DNA of 64,000 bases from Dillenia suffruticosa (Eukaryota; Streptophyta; Magnoliopsida; Dilleniales; Dilleniaceae), in assembly GCA_033439265.1 (NCBI GenBank), contig JAVTVX010000016.1:12511201-12575200 (forward strand), in the 5' to 3' direction. A program made the translations under genes and the position numbers. Shown here piece after piece: positions 22,246-37,214 of the stretch. Below the pieces are notes generated by a model, which was not told where the DNA came from, made no database searches, and worked only from the letters and a program-made list of their open reading frames with translations. Each line of letters opens with the position of its first letter. Within the stretch, counting starts at the first letter, position 1.

Positions 22246-24501
22246 GGAGGTCATTTGGTATGTAAAAATGTGGTAAAAATGTAAGGCAATTGGAGTCCAA
22301 ATGTGAGCAGATTTTTGTGGTGCATTAGCTACCATATGCATATAAAATTTAGGGCATGAGCATGAGAAGTTATGTGTATATGCATGCTGATTGTTGAGGT
22401 GAAAGTTGTGACCCTATATATGTGCAATGCCTTGGCCAAGTACATTGGAGGGAACCCAAACATAGCATGTTGTTAGGAGTATTGGGAATGGTGTTTAATA
22501 AGCAAAATGAAGGCTAATATGTACGTATAAAGATGTATGATTGTGTGTTCATGTATAGCCAATATTGGTGTATTTAAGTGATATGAAAATGTGTAAATGA
22601 TAAAATTGTACAAGGGCATGTGTGAGTATGCATATATGACAGATGTATGCTATGGTGTTGCATTGGATAGATGAATGATGAATTTGGGGGTTAATAGCAT
22701 TTTGGTTTTAGTTTGAGTTGGGTGTTTTCATGATGTGTACCCTATGTTGCCATTTGGATGATTTAGAGAAGACATTGGAGATGTGAATGATGATGTTAAT
22801 AGTTGATGTTAGCATCGCATTCATTGCGTTGGGTACCTCTAACAATGTGAGGCTGGAGTTGTTATTTGGATAGTTGAAAGGGATAGTTAAAATTTGACCT
22901 TTAATTTCCAAATGTTATAACACCTTTAATATGTTATGTGTAAACTTTTATTGTAGTGATATAGCGCTTGATCGTTCGAGGGGATTCGTTTGCTCATTGT
23001 GGAACATTCCTGGGTGTGACGTACCGTTCAACCTATGGTGAGTGGGACTTTGATGTTCGCTATTAATTGAAAATCATGTTTTAAAAATGTTTTTCAATGA
23101 CATGATTCTACAAATGTATGATCGTTAAAACTTTCGAATATTTTGTGATCATTGGACTGTCCCACCTCTTAATTTGTTGGATATGCATCCATGGTTTGAC
23201 AAGTTAATATTGTGCCATCCCTTGACAAATTGACATGTTTTAATATTTCAATTATATTGGCACACGGTTTTATGTGATTTCGATCTTGATATGTGTGTGG
23301 GCTGCATGCCCGACTGATATGATGGTATTGTTACATGCTTCCTATTGCATCCGTAGGTACGAAGGACATTTGGTAGAGGCACCCATTGTGCCCCAATACG
23401 CTTCGGCTGGATGTATCTGCCAGATCATCATGTGTGTGGACGCACCCAGTTGACCCTCATCAGAGAGGACGTGAGTACGGCTCCGTCTAGCACCAGGTGG
23501 GGCTCCATACATGGCCGACTATCTATATGTATATATATGGTATTTACGGGCTAGTTGGAGTAGCCTGTAGCCGACATTGGGGTAAAGAGCCATTATTTAA
23601 TACTTGCATTTGAAAAAACTCACAATGCACCCATCCTTGGTGGAGGAGACCATTGCCGGGGTTATTTGATTGGCCGGCCCTTTATGACTTGATTTACATA
23701 TTGGATGCATATGTTATTTTTTTTATTTGTGCCTTGAGATATGTTATTCTTGAAACAGCACATTATTTTTGCACACTTGATATTGTGTTATATGATTTAA
23801 CACTCCAAGTTCACCCTCGATATTGATAGCACGATGTCAATCCCCTTACTTGTTGAGTATCCTCCTATAGATACTCACCCCCTCACTTTCTTTCTCACAG
23901 GATTAGTCTTGGACCGAGGAAGAATTATTGTCAATTGCATACTTGCGACGTGGACTTGATATCACTGTGTTTGGGTATAGATATTTCCATTTCTTCTGCT
24001 ACGATGATTGGTGATGGCGTTGTATATTGGAGATTTTAGTTTAATCAATGTATTTATCTATTTATTTTATGGGATGACTGTATAAATTATGGACATTTAC
24101 TCATGAAACTCTCATAGTAACTCAGTTCACGTGTATTGAGGCACTTGTAAGTATTTAAAGTGTTAACTTGGGAATTCATTGTACATGTGTACGGAATTTA
24201 AGTCAGCTCGGTGTGACGGCTGCTCATGCTCTAGTTGGGTATGACAATAGAGGTCTGTGATTAGGACTACTAGTATTTATAATAGTCTTGCATTGTCCTG
24301 GTTGTCCACTGTGGATTGGTTGGTTGTTGTGAGGCCAAGATGACCGATTTATTTTTGTGACAGGATGGTTCTTTAATATACAGGTTAAATTGTAACTGGG
24401 AGACCTCCAAATTTGGGGAGGTTCTGCCTGTTTTTCTATAGAAATATAGTCGGCATCCAGGACAACGGACGGCTGCTCATGACCCCGGTTCAGGGCGTGA
24501 C
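22246..24501 (+). repeat. Partial Tekay-like long LTR, plus strand (3' part)
   Basis: It carries the shared boxes CCGTAGGTACGAAGGACATT (23,353), GAGTATCC...ATACTCACCCCC (23,857-23,884) with a pyrimidine tract to CACAG at 23,900, GGGATGACTGTATAAATTAT (24,070), GGGAGACCTCCAAATTTGGG (24,399) and the terminal GGGCGTGAC (24,493-24,501). The upstream part (22,260-23,000) resembles the long central segment of the LTRs at 26,342 and 61,791. The 5' part is absent; its place is taken by the minus-strand LTR fragment. Confidence 0.82.
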
Positions 24502-24508
24502 ATAATGA

Positions 24509-26341
<1,833 letters not shown>

Positions 26342-29300
26342 TGTAACACCGACACCTTGGAGTATTCATATTTGCACTCTTTTCCCATTCTATGTATGAT
26401 ATTACTTATGTTCGATATAGAAATTTCACTAAGAAATTTTTCCGATAAAACTGTCCCCAAACAAATTTTGGCTAAAATCGTCGGAGACTAAAAACTTCCA
26501 AATAACCACTGAAAGTCAAATAATGATCAGAGTGGCCTTAAAAGTGTATGAGAACCTCAAATATAGATAAATATCGCTTTATAAAGCTAAATCAGGGATT
26601 TTTGAAAAATTTCCCGAAAAGCCCTAATCAGACGGTAATAGCCCCGGCAAGCTGACCACATTATGATGCGAAATGGACTTAGTTAGACTTAATATGGGGT
26701 AAGGGGCCTAGTGTGTAATTATGGAAAATATGGGGTCAAAATAGAAATTTTAAAGTTTAAGGGATTTGTTTGCAAACACAATAACCTAGAATTAATCTAC
26801 TACTTCTATTTTCCAAAAACCCTAATTTGGACCAATGAGAGCTTTAAAGTCTTGAGGTGGGGCCCACATATTAAATATGGGTGTGAGTTGTAAAGAGTAA
26901 AAAAGAAAATGGTAGGTCCTACACATATAAAAAAATGTAATTTTAAAAATAAGAAAGCTATTAATTAATTAAGTAAAGGAGTGGGAGAGGAAGAGAGAGA
27001 GAGGAAACGTGAGAGAGGGAGAGAGAGAGAGAGAGAGGAAGAGAGAGAATAAGTGACTATTCTAGAGTTTATTAGTGAAATCCAAGGGTTTAGATCAACT
27101 TTGAAATATTTGGATGATTGAGATTGAATTTAATAAAGTGAATTAGCTTAAAGTAAAAGATAACACAACCCTAGTCTTCTCATTTTGCCAAAAATCATGA
27201 GGAACAAAAGGAAGAACAAAGAAGGCTTTTTCTTTTCCTTTCTTCAAAAACCGTGAGCTACTCCTTGAAGGGAGACTTGATCCCTTCAACCAATATTCAA
27301 TATTTTTACATAGATCTTCTCCTTTCAAGCCTTAGTTCAACATATCCAAAAATTAGAAGAAGAGAAGAGGGTTTGCTTGGTGATTCAAGGGTGGAAACCT
27401 AGAGGTACAAGTGAAGAGATCTATGGGTTCTTCAAATTTTCTTCAACAACTTTAGGTAAGAAAGCTTCCTCTTGTTCCCAAGTGTAACATATATCAATTT
27501 GGAGCCAAAAGGAAATCTTTAACTTGGTGACTCTTTGTTGACCAAAAATTAGGATCAAAGAGGAAAGGAGAGATCTTTGAAGGAGAGGACTTGTTTGAGG
27601 CTTGATACATCAAATCTTAAGGTATAAAAAAAAAAAAAAAAAATTCTGCACCTTGCTTGGACTTGAACATTTCTTTTGGTGTGTTAATGTGTTAATTTTA
27701 GTTTAGTTAGAGAAAAAAAAATCAATCAAGTAAAAGAATGCTATAAAGTGTGCATAAAATTTCAGCATGTGAAATGTTTGATGTAAGTCTTGAATGATCA
27801 CATAATGGGGTGAGAAACCATAAGGGAACAAGTGCAGAAAAATTCAGAACTTTGGCTATGAAATTGGATGGGTTTTAATGTGATTTTGACTGTTAAAATG
27901 TGGATTTAATGTACTTGTGTGTGTGCTGGATTTTGGCATTGAAGTATGATGTGTATATATGTGTGTAGTGAATGAAATGAGGAAGGAATGAGTGCAGAAA
28001 ATTTCTGCACTAGTGGAAGCTAAAAAGGAAGTCATTTTCATGTGAAATATGTAGTGAAATGTAAGAAAAAAAAATGAAATAGGAAAGTGTGCAGAATTTT
28101 GTGATGTGTTATTGAGTATATGTATGTAAAATTGAGACCAAAAGTGTGTAGGAATATTTGTGTGTACATGTATGATCAAGGTTTGGTGGTCTGAAATTGA
28201 ATGAGGAAAGAAAGATTTGATGCAAACATTAAACCTTTAGATTTCTGCAAAACAGGGAAAACTGACCAGGCTGTACTCTTTCTGTAATAACGTTCTCTGC
28301 ACAAATGAAAATTGAGTGAGATTTTCTGCATATGAAACGAGACTTCCATAGCTTTAAAATGAGATATGATTTGTTGAATTCTGAAGAGAATTGGAATTTT
28401 TGTGATTTTTCAAATTTAGATGTTCTGCAGAAAATACTCTGTTCTGCCCTGTTTTCTGCCGTGAAATTTTTCTCAAATTTAAGATGTCTTCTGGTCTGGA
28501 CCAACCATATCCCTAGTTATAAAATGTGTAGATCTATGTCTTATCTTTCCAACGAGATAAGAATCACCTCAATCCGACCCCTGTGTCAAAAGGTACAGCC
28601 ATTCTTCTGAAACTCATAGAGGGTCATCCATATTCCAACACTAAAAACAGTAGCATTACACGACCCCCTTCCAGCCCTTGTTTGCAAAAAACTCAAAGAA
28701 GAAAAGTTATAGATCTCCCTCTTAGCCACTACTGTGAAATGGTCAGCTAATGTTCACGTGGGAATCAATGGTTATACAAAATCTCTCAAAACTATGCAAA
28801 TTTTCACTCTGTTTTCGGTCCCAGATGAACCGCCTTTTTTGTGACCTATTTTGACCCTTTTCTGGACTGAATTAAGAAAAATGTTCAACATGAAAGTTGT
28901 AGGTATATGTCTCATTTATAACATATCCAAAATTCATTTTCATTGGAGTTGTATGTAAGGAGTTATTATATTTTTACGAAGACAGGACAGAGTGGATGTT
29001 TTGGAACAGAACTGAGACAAAGATTGGTTTTTCTGAAATTCTGTGATTAAAATCTGAAGAAACATTCAAATGAAAGTTGTAGTTCTGTCTCTTAGCTTTA
29101 AAATGAAATAGGAACATGTGATTCGGAGTTGTGTAGTAGAAGTTATGACGATTTTCCCATGACTGCGCAAAGGTGCATATGTGTAGAAACCATGAATAAT
29201 GAACTATAAGCACATGTGTTGTGTTGGGGTGATGAAATGTGTACTAATTGAATGAATTGTAATGAATATATGATAAGGATGATGAAAAAAGGGATAGAGC

Positions 29301-30988
29301 ATGCTCTAGGATATCCTAACCTTAATTTTAGAGGAAAGAATTGTTAGAATACAACTTAATCTAATAAGTTCAAATCATGACACAAATCCTCATATATGCA
29401 TTGTGTTTCCATTATAGGCAAACGGGTGGTGACCAAACGAGGGAAAACACTTTCGACACTTGCAGCACTTGGTAGGGAGTGACTGACACTCCCATATACA
29501 GTGAGTGAGATTTATTATATTATGTGTCTGATACACAATATCATGTTTTAAAATGTTTTCTGACGCAAGCAAGATTTAATGATTCTGTGATGTGAAATTT
29601 TCAATGAATTATGAAAAGTTTTTGTGAATTCATGGAGTATCCACAAACATGTTTATACGTGTTATCTATGCATCCAAACAATTTTTTAAATACGAAACCA
29701 TGCCATTGCATTTGAGTTATACATGTTTTATGAAATCATCCTTATGGAAATGATTGAAATTGCTTGAGAAATGTGGCAAGCAAATGATTGATTTGATGAT
29801 GATATTTTACATGGGCTGAGGGCACTAGCATGTGATGATGATAACTTTGTGTTGGGTAAATCTCATTCTGTAGTTACGAAGGAAGCATATGTCGGGTGAT
29901 CCATATTTGCATCTGATACACTTCTATGGAAGGTATCCCACATGATATCAGAAAATGGTAAATGTCTTGTGATTCAACACGGTACTAGTCATGTTGAACC
30001 CATAAGGGGGAGGGCTATGGTGCGCTGTAGTCTAACACCTGATGAGGTCCTTCGTCTACGTCGGGGTAGAGAGTTTTCTAACCTATTGCATACAAAACTC
30101 CCGATACGCCTGTCATTGACCGCGGTCGACCCTTGCCAGAACTGATTTTGGCACACTCTATTCTTGCATGATTTGATGACATGGATGCATATATGTTTGA
30201 AATGTATATGAAAAGAATGATTTTTGATAAATTGAGTATTTTACACGATTTCTTATAATATGTGGAATTATTGAGAACTTTGATACTCTATTTTTCACCG
30301 ACACATTGAACACATGATATATACCATCTCACTCACTAGGTATCTTCCTTTATACTCACCCCTTATTTTCTCTAGTATACAGAGATAGCTATGTGGGACG
30401 TGTAGAGACTTATCAGCGCACGAGACTTTTGCTGGAGATCGAGGCTATTGATTAGGTACTTGATATGATATTGGGAAGGATTTGCCAATGAAATTATGTA
30501 ATTGTGTATTGGGATTGTAGATAGACCATTATGTATAAAAAGGGATGGCTGTATGTAAATTTATGTGTATTTTATTGAAACTCTCAATACTATTCTATTG
30601 TATTGAGGTATGATTTGTACTATTATGTACATTTACTTTGGGAAACGTGACATGTTCTAGAAGTATCCTTTAGGTTCACTAGGTACCACCTTTAAATCAC
30701 AGGAGGGGTAACTGGTGACTATTCATGCCTTTGATGGGGGCACAACAGTAAAGGTCTGGTGTAGAACTATTGTTAGCCTTACGTTATCCTGCATGGTTGA
30801 TAGGGGTTGGATGATCTGAGGAGATTGTTGATTGTGGCCGGGCTGGTCTATGTATATAGATATGTGACAGGTCGATATATGGTATTTGATAAACTTCCAA
30901 CTTATGGGGAGGTTCCGCTTGTTTTTTTATAGAAAGTCAACATCCGGGATAACGGGGGGCTATTCACAGCTCCGATTCGGGGCGTGAC
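26342..30988 (+). repeat. Solo long LTR (4.65 kb), Tekay-like gypsy superfamily
   Basis: It starts TGTAACACCGACACC and ends TTCGGGGCGTGAC. AAACA precedes the start (26,337-26,341) and follows the end (30,989-30,993), consistent with a 5-bp target duplication and a solo LTR left by recombination between two LTRs. Landmarks: a GA-rich stretch (26,984-27,048), a donor-like CTTTAG|GTAAGAAAG (27,456), a central part rich in TTTCTGCA phrases, the TCTGTAGTTACGAAGGAAGC box (29,866), the ACTCACTAGGTATCTTCC...TATACTCACCCC box (30,331-30,361), an acceptor-like TATACAG (30,382) and the terminal GGGAGGTTCCGC box near 30,906. It contains no element protein domain. Confidence 0.82.
26984..27048 (+). repeat. 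GA-rich microsatellite in the LTR leader
   Basis: Runs of GAGAGAGAG alternate with GGAAGAGAG. Purine- or pyrimidine-rich leaders at the same place occur in the other long LTRs (CT at 4,606-4,860, 31,340-31,370 and 62,098-62,140), so it belongs to the LTR leader on whichever strand. Confidence 0.8.
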
Positions 30989-31115
30989 AAACACCTATAG
31001 CATAGAACATCAAAATTTAAGATGAAAGCTAACTCATTCAAATCCATCAACAATAGATCATGATATACTTGTAAAGGAGTATGAACAAATCAAGACAAAG
31101 TCCAAAGGAAGAACA

Positions 31116-33352
31116 TGTAATGCCGACTCTGTGATGCCGTATTTTTGTACGAGAAATTTTATTTATTTATATTGAATTTTGATTTTGCGGTATTTAAATT
31201 GAATTTTTGGTACATTTAAATTTATGCCGTATCCGTAAAAATTTGTGTAAAATGAATATATATATATATATGTAAATAATAATAATAATAATGATAAAAG
31301 TAAAAAAAAATCGAATTAGGGCTTAAAGCCCTAATTCTTCCTCTTTCTCTCTCTCTCTCTCTCTCTCTAGCCGTCTCTTCCTCTCCCGCAGCCGCACCCA
31401 ACCACCACCCACTGCCATCGCTGCCGCCCTCTCTCTACCTCTCCTTTCTCCCGTGAGTACTACCCCTTCGCGAGCGCGACTGCAGCTTCTCCGCCGCAGT
31501 GCGATCTTCCATGCGCGAGCCTAGTGTACGATCTCCCGCGAGCAGCGCCTTCCTCCTCTGCACAAGTGCAAGCCCCCTACGCGATCCCTACATGAGCGCG
31601 AGCGCGCCCCAGCATGAGTTCAAGCGTGCTCGAGCGCGACCCTCTGCGCGAGCATAGAGAGCACAGAGCGCACAGGACGTGACCCACTATGCAAGCGCGC
31701 GTGCCTCACAACGCTCTCCATCCCACGAGTGCTCCAGCTCGTAAGCACGTGCCCTAGCCCTAGCCCGTGAGTGCCCGAGCCCACTAGCGGGCCAGCCCGC
31801 GAGCCCGTAACCGGCTTTCTCCTTTGAGAGCTCACCTGCATCTTCACTGCAGGTAACGACTACAATTTAGTTGAAGTTGTAGGGTTTGGTGTTAGAAATT
31901 TGAGTTAGTTGTTAATATCGTTCAAATTTGAAAATTTTACAGATTTTAGACCAATCAGACAAGCGAACGGAATCCAAAAAGGAGATTAGGTAAATTAAGA
32001 TTTTATTAAATTGGGAAGAAAAATCAAAAATCCCTTATTAGGCCTTTATTTGATATTAAATTGGGATGATTTGATTAGGTTGATTTTTTTGGAGACTCAA
32101 GGAGTCAGGTTGGATTATTTTGAAAATAGGGAGTGACCACCCTCCCTAGAAATGTGAGTGGAACTCTAATCTCTTACATGAAATAGTAAAACTTGTTTCT
32201 GCCGTATTTTTAATAAAACATGCTTTCGATATGCATTGACTCGATGTGTGATATTAAATTTCAAAACTTATTCTTTGACATTTGGAGTATCATAAATTTA
32301 TATTTCTGATGACTATGTATCCATGTTTGAAATGAAATGATATTGTGCCATTATTTGAGAACTAGATATGTTTTCTATTTTGCCGTCACATTGGCTTGGA
32401 TTTGAAATGATTTGATGAAAGTATTGGCATATGGATTTGAAATGCTTTCGATGAATTATGTGGGTTGGATGCCCACTAGTTATGCGATGATATGATTCTT
32501 ACTTGTGGGACGTTGTGCCCTTGTGATACTATGATGATAATATTGATGATTCCGTAGTTACGAAAAACATTTGTAGAGGCACGGGTTGCCCAGATACTCT
32601 TCTGCAGGAAGTATCTGCAAATATCATTGATTCTAATGGCTATAGGTGAGGCCGGTTGAACCCACAATGGGAGAGGACGTATGTGACGCCACCGTCTAGT
32701 ACCGGGTGGAGTTCTATACACGATGATGAGCTAGCCCCAGCGAACTCATGGCCAATGTCAGGGTAGAGAGCTACTTTGAAAACTCTTTGCATAATAAAAC
32801 CCCTGATACGTCTGTCCTTGGTCATGGTTGACCTTTGTCAGGATCATTTTTGGCTTGCTTTGATATTACTTGATTTCGAATGGATGCATATATGTATGAT
32901 ACCGTGTGATTGAATAAATGAGTTCACTTTATTGAACATACCATGATTTACTGCAAAAACTTGAATTATTATTTATGAATGATACTATTTGACATTCTAA
33001 TATTTACCTACACTATTTGTACTTGAGATTAATCTCCTCACTCACTAGGTATCTTCCCATGATACTCACCCCTCTCTTTTCCTTCCTTAGATAGGATTTT
33101 TATGATAGAGCAACATTTCAGGCTCTAGAGGGTTTGACAGCATACCCTGGGATTTGGTATATACGACGATAAGATTTAAGTTAAATTTGAAATATGAATT
33201 TCGTACTTTGTTTCGATCTTGCGTGGTCTTGATAATGAGATCCGTAGTTGGCCGTGTATATTATGGGATGACTGTATAACTTATGGACAGTTGTGTGCAT
33301 AACTCTCGCTTTGCTTCATTTTACTTGCATTGAGGCATCTGTAAGCATTTTA
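31116..33352 (+). repeat. Partial Tekay-like long LTR (5' and central part)
   Basis: It starts TGTAATGCCGACTCTG and carries the leader AATTAGGGCTTAAAGCCC (31,314), a CT-microsatellite, a GC-rich block, CTGCAG|GTAACGACT (31,853), TCCGTAGTTACGAAAAAC (32,551), CTCACTAGGTATCTTCCCAT (33,041) with ATACTCACCCCTC, an acceptor-like CCTTCCTTAG (33,090) and TATGGGATGACTGTATAAC (33,263). In layout it is closest to the LTR at 4,427. The terminal part seen in the other LTRs is absent; the tRNA-Tyr repeat array begins instead. Confidence 0.83.
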
Positions 33353-33993
33353 TAGAAATTTAATTTACATTGATATTATAATTTATTACAATTTGTAACT
33401 TTATCAAACACATATGTGAGTATTCTTTTCTATGTTATAATAAACAATGCTTAAAATCCTCATCTAACTGATTGGTTGAATTGATTGCACCAGGAGTTAA
33501 AAAGTCTAACACTGCAATATATAATAGTAAGTTTGTACTAATATTGAAATTGAGAGCTAAAATGCTAATATCATATTAAATTTTCTTATTGTTTTTCATT
33601 TAATTTAGTTTCTAAAGTCAATATTTCAAATTTTAAAAAATTAAATGAGAAGAATTTAATGTCATGAGCAAAAGCTATCTGAATCTCATTTCGCATAATG
33701 AATTAACTCTTCGTATAACACGTATCGTTACTTTTCCTATTAATTATTAGTTTCTTCATTTTCATTTCATTTTTTCCCTTTTCCATTCCAATCTAAATTT
33801 TCACCATTCTTATTCTATTTCAAATCTTCGAACCATGGGATCAAATTTTACAAATCTTACAGTATATCATGTGGGGTTCCTTTTTATTTTAAAATTAAAA
33901 ATCATGGTCTTCTTCAGATAGATGAACAAAAGCATTTGAGAGTTTCTCTAAGCTAATATATTAGACTTTTCCTAGATTTAAATTCAAAATGAT

Positions 33994-34079
33994 TTCAATC
34001 TTCCCGATTGAAACCAGCAATCTAAGGATTTTAGCAATCACACTATAGTCATCCGCTCTACCGATTAAGATAAGTTTGG
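33994..34079 (-). pseudogene. tRNA-Tyr-like relic 1, with intron
   Basis: On the minus strand the D arm GGTAGAGCGG, the anticodon arm GACTATAG with anticodon position ATA instead of GTA, an intron-like stretch of about a dozen bases, and the 3' half AAATCCTTAGATTGCTGGTT are all in the order of a plant tRNA-Tyr gene. The acceptor halves no longer pair, so it is a pseudogene. Confidence 0.75.
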
Positions 34080-34330
34080 ACACGAAGTAGTTTGAATGCA
34101 ATAATATATAGATAGTTCTCTTATTTTGTTTACCTTTATTTGAAATTTGTCAAATTTTCTAGAGATGGGGTCTATGATCTTAGTTTTCTTTTTTCTCTTC
34201 ATTTTTTGAATATAATTTTTGTTGATAAATTGAAAATCATGGTCTTCTTTAGAAATTGAAAGAAATACATTGAAGAGCTTCCCCAGGCTCATATATTGGT
34301 CTTTTTCAGGATTGAAATTCATAACAATTT

Positions 34331-34412
34331 TGACTTGGTGGATTTGACAGAGCAACATAAGGATTTTAGCAATCACACTATAGTTCTCCGCTCTACCAAC
34401 AGAGCTTTCGTC
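34331..34412 (-). pseudogene. tRNA-Tyr-like relic 2, with intron
   Basis: AGCTCTGTTGGTAGAGCGGA (minus strand) is a near-perfect A-box region of plant tRNA-Tyr. The anticodon position reads ATA and the intron is retained. The T arm (CTGTCAAATCC) and acceptor are decayed. Confidence 0.75.
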
Positions 34413-35261
34413 GAACACGAAGTAGTTTGAATACAAAAATTTATATATTTATTTCTTTTATTTAGCTTAACTTTATTTGATACTAGTCAAATTTCCTAGA
34501 CATGGGGTCTAGGTTTTCACTTTTCTTTGTTCTCTTATTTTTTAAAATATTATTTTTTATGATAAATTATTGGTTTTTTGTTTGTATTTGTTTTGAGAAC
34601 AACCGGTAGTTGTGATGTATATATTACCTTATAAATTCAATTTATAATGTTGCTATAATTTATTACTTTTTATAACTTTTATAAACACATATCTGAGTAT
34701 TCTTTTGTATAGTATGACAAACAATGCTTAAAATCCTCAACTTACTGATTGGTTGAATTGATTGCATTAAGAATTAAAAAATTTTATAGTACAGTATATA
34801 TAATAGTAACTTTGTACTAATATTGAAAAAATTGAACATTAAAATCCTAATATCGCATTACATTTACTTATTTTTTTCCTTTTAAATTGTTTCTAAAGTC
34901 AATATCTCAAATTTTGAAAATTAAGCGAGAAGAATTTAGTGTTGTGAGCAAGAGCAATCTTTTGCACAATTAATTAACTCTTCGTATAACATGTATCGTT
35001 ATTTTTCATATTACTTTTTAGTTTATTCATTCTCATTTATTTTTTCCCTTTTCCTTTCCAATCTAAATTTTTATCATTCTCATTTTATTTCAAATCTTTA
35101 AACAATGGGATCAAATGTAATTTTACCAATCTTATAGTATATCATGTGGGGTTCTTTTTTATTTTAAAATTAAAAATCAAGGTTGTCTTCAGATAAATAA
35201 ACAAAAGCATTTGAGAGTTTCCCCAAACTCATTTATTAGTCTTTTCTTGGATTCAAATTCA

Positions 35262-35344
35262 TAACAATTTCAATCGAATCAGTGACCTAAGGATTTCAGC
35301 AATTACACTACAATCCTCCGCTCTGCCAATTGAGCTAAGGTCGG
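35262..35344 (-). pseudogene. tRNA-Tyr-like relic 3, best 5' half
   Basis: The minus strand starts CCGACCTTAGCTCAATTGGC, which keeps the normal tRNA-Tyr acceptor 5' strand and D arm. The anticodon GTA is intact within GATTGTAG, the intron is present, and AATCCTTAGGTCACTGATTC follows. The 3' acceptor strand is lost, so it cannot fold as a normal tRNA. Confidence 0.8.
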
Positions 35345-35594
35345 ACACAGAGTAGTTTGAATGCAATAATATATATATAGTTCTTTTATTTTATTTACCT
35401 TTTCTTGAAATTTGACAAATTTTTGGGAGATGGGGTCTAGGATTTCACTTTTCTCTGTTCTCTTCATTTTTTGAACATAATTTTTGTTGATAAATTAAAA
35501 ATCTGGTCTTCTTTAGAAATTGAAAGAAATACATTCAAGAGCTTCCCCAGGCTCACATATTGGTCTTTTTCAAGATTTAAATTCATAACAATTT

Positions 35595-35679
35595 TGACTT
35601 GCCGGATTTGAAAGAGCAACCTAAGGATTTTAGCAATCACACTACAGTCCCCTACTCTACCAATTGAGCTTTGGTTGGG
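35595..35679 (-). pseudogene. tRNA-Tyr-like relic 4, with intron
   Basis: AGCTCAATTGGTAGAG, then GGGACTGTAG with GTA anticodon, the intron, AATCCTTAGGTTGCTCTTTC and AAATCCGGCAAGTC follow in order on the minus strand. This copy has one of the better 3' ends in the array, but the acceptor stem does not pair. Confidence 0.78.
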
Positions 35680-37214
35680 CATGGAGTGGTTTGAATACAA
35701 TAATATATATTTATTTCTTTTTTTGGTTTACCTTTATTTGATACTAGTCAAATTTCCTTCTCATGGTATCTAGGTTTTCACTTTTCTTTGTCCTCTTATT
35801 TTTTTGAACATAAGTTTTTTGTGATAAAATTTTGGTTTTTTATTTGTATTTGTTTTTGTGAAAAACTAGTAGTTGTGATACACAAAATACATTTAGAAAT
35901 TTAATTTACATTGATACTATAATTTATTACAATTTATAATTTTAACAAACACATATTTGAGTATTCTTTTCTATAGTATGATAAACAATGCTTAAAATCC
36001 TCATCTTACTAATTCGTTGAATTGATTGCATTAGAAATTAAAAAGTTTTACAATATAATATATATAATAGTAAGTTTATACTAAAATTTAAAAAATTGAG
36101 TGCGAAAATCCTAATATCGTATTAAATTTGCTTATTTTTTCCCTTTAATTTAGTTGCTAGTGTCAATATTTCAAAATTTGAAAATTAAATGAGAAGAATA
36201 TAATGTCATGAGTAAGAGTTATTTGAATCTCATTTCACACAATTAATTAACTCTTTGTATAACATGTATCATTATTTTTCCTTTTACATTTTAATTTCTT
36301 CATTTTCAATCGTGACTAAAGGTAGCATAACGTTTGTATAAATAATATTCTATACTTACGGATATAAGCATGTCTGTATTTACATACCTCTATCTTTACG
36401 GCTATAACTTGTGTATGCTAAATATAGGTTTTGTAGTGATGATTTGAAATGTGTGTGTATAGGTAATGTTGAATGCTTACAGCTATAGTAAGGTATGGTA
36501 AGTGTAGGATATGTATATCGACGGTTAGAAGAATATTAGTAAAAGTTACTGTCTTTTATCGTCAATTTAGTAAATGTTACGGTTCGATTCTTTTAAGAAT
36601 GTTACTGTGGGTTACATAGTAAATGTTACTATATTAATAAATGTTACTATCTTTTATCATCGAATGCCACAGGTGTTATACTACCTTCTATCTATCATCG
36701 GTAGTCACATGTATTAGTATAAATTACTACTTATATCATCAGTTACAATTATTTTGTCATCATATATCATTAGTTAGAAAAGTAACATTTGAAATACGGA
36801 GCAGAGAATTTGTTTTTAGCATTTTGGCACGAAGAAAGTTGATTAAATTGGAGTAAATAGAAAAATTGGCACGAAAAAGAAAAAATTGATTAAATTAGAT
36901 TTGACCTGAAAAAATATTTTTGGTACCAAATTTGATTAAATTGGATGTAGATAGAAAAATTGTTTTTGGAGTGAATATTAGAGATTTTATTATGGAGTTA
37001 TCATTGAAATGTTAAAATTGTACACCGTAAATGTTTTAGGAATTTATATTAACTTCTATAATATTCATATTTAATAATGAATGTATTATTATCATGTAAA
37101 TTATGTTATAATTAGAAATAAATTATAACACTATATTATATAAATTAGTAATTTAATTCATTACATTATTAAAATTAATAATATTAGTAATTTTAATTAT
37201 ATTTATTAAAAATA

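Larger units (their letters stand above)
33353..36310. repeat. tRNA-Tyr repeat array, left block (about 1.26-kb units)
   Basis: Two full units and the start of a third can be lined up from shared phrases. AGTATTCTTTT with GATAAACAATGCTTAAAATC lies at 33,420-33,456, 34,698-34,733 and 35,959-36,000. AGAAGAATTTA(G/A)TGT is at 33,651 and 34,929. CATGTGGGGTTC is at 33,868 and 35,144. Each full unit has two tRNA-Tyr-like copies on the minus strand about 330-340 bp apart, so the unit itself contains an older internal duplication. No protein gene is supported; the open stretches 34,065-34,436 and 35,464-35,700 (minus) only run through the tRNA relics. Confidence 0.85.

Noticed and set aside
20665-24501. 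A single LTR with its 5' half inverted
   Set aside because: The TACGAAGG box is present in both halves (20,687 and 23,359), so two different LTR copies are needed.
27856-28179. 107-codon minus-strand open stretch rich in His and Thr
   Set aside because: It lies within the central part of a solo LTR and reflects TG-rich sequence read backwards.
34065-34436. 123-codon open stretch on the minus strand with SSVGRAE-like peptide
   Set aside because: It is the translation of a tRNA-Tyr relic and its flank; the same peptide appears in each array unit (also 35,464-35,700 and 39,789-39,995).
36422-36437. CACTA-type transposon end (TTTTGTAGTG)
   Set aside because: No matching inverted end or 3-bp target duplication was found nearby; a ten-base match is too weak.
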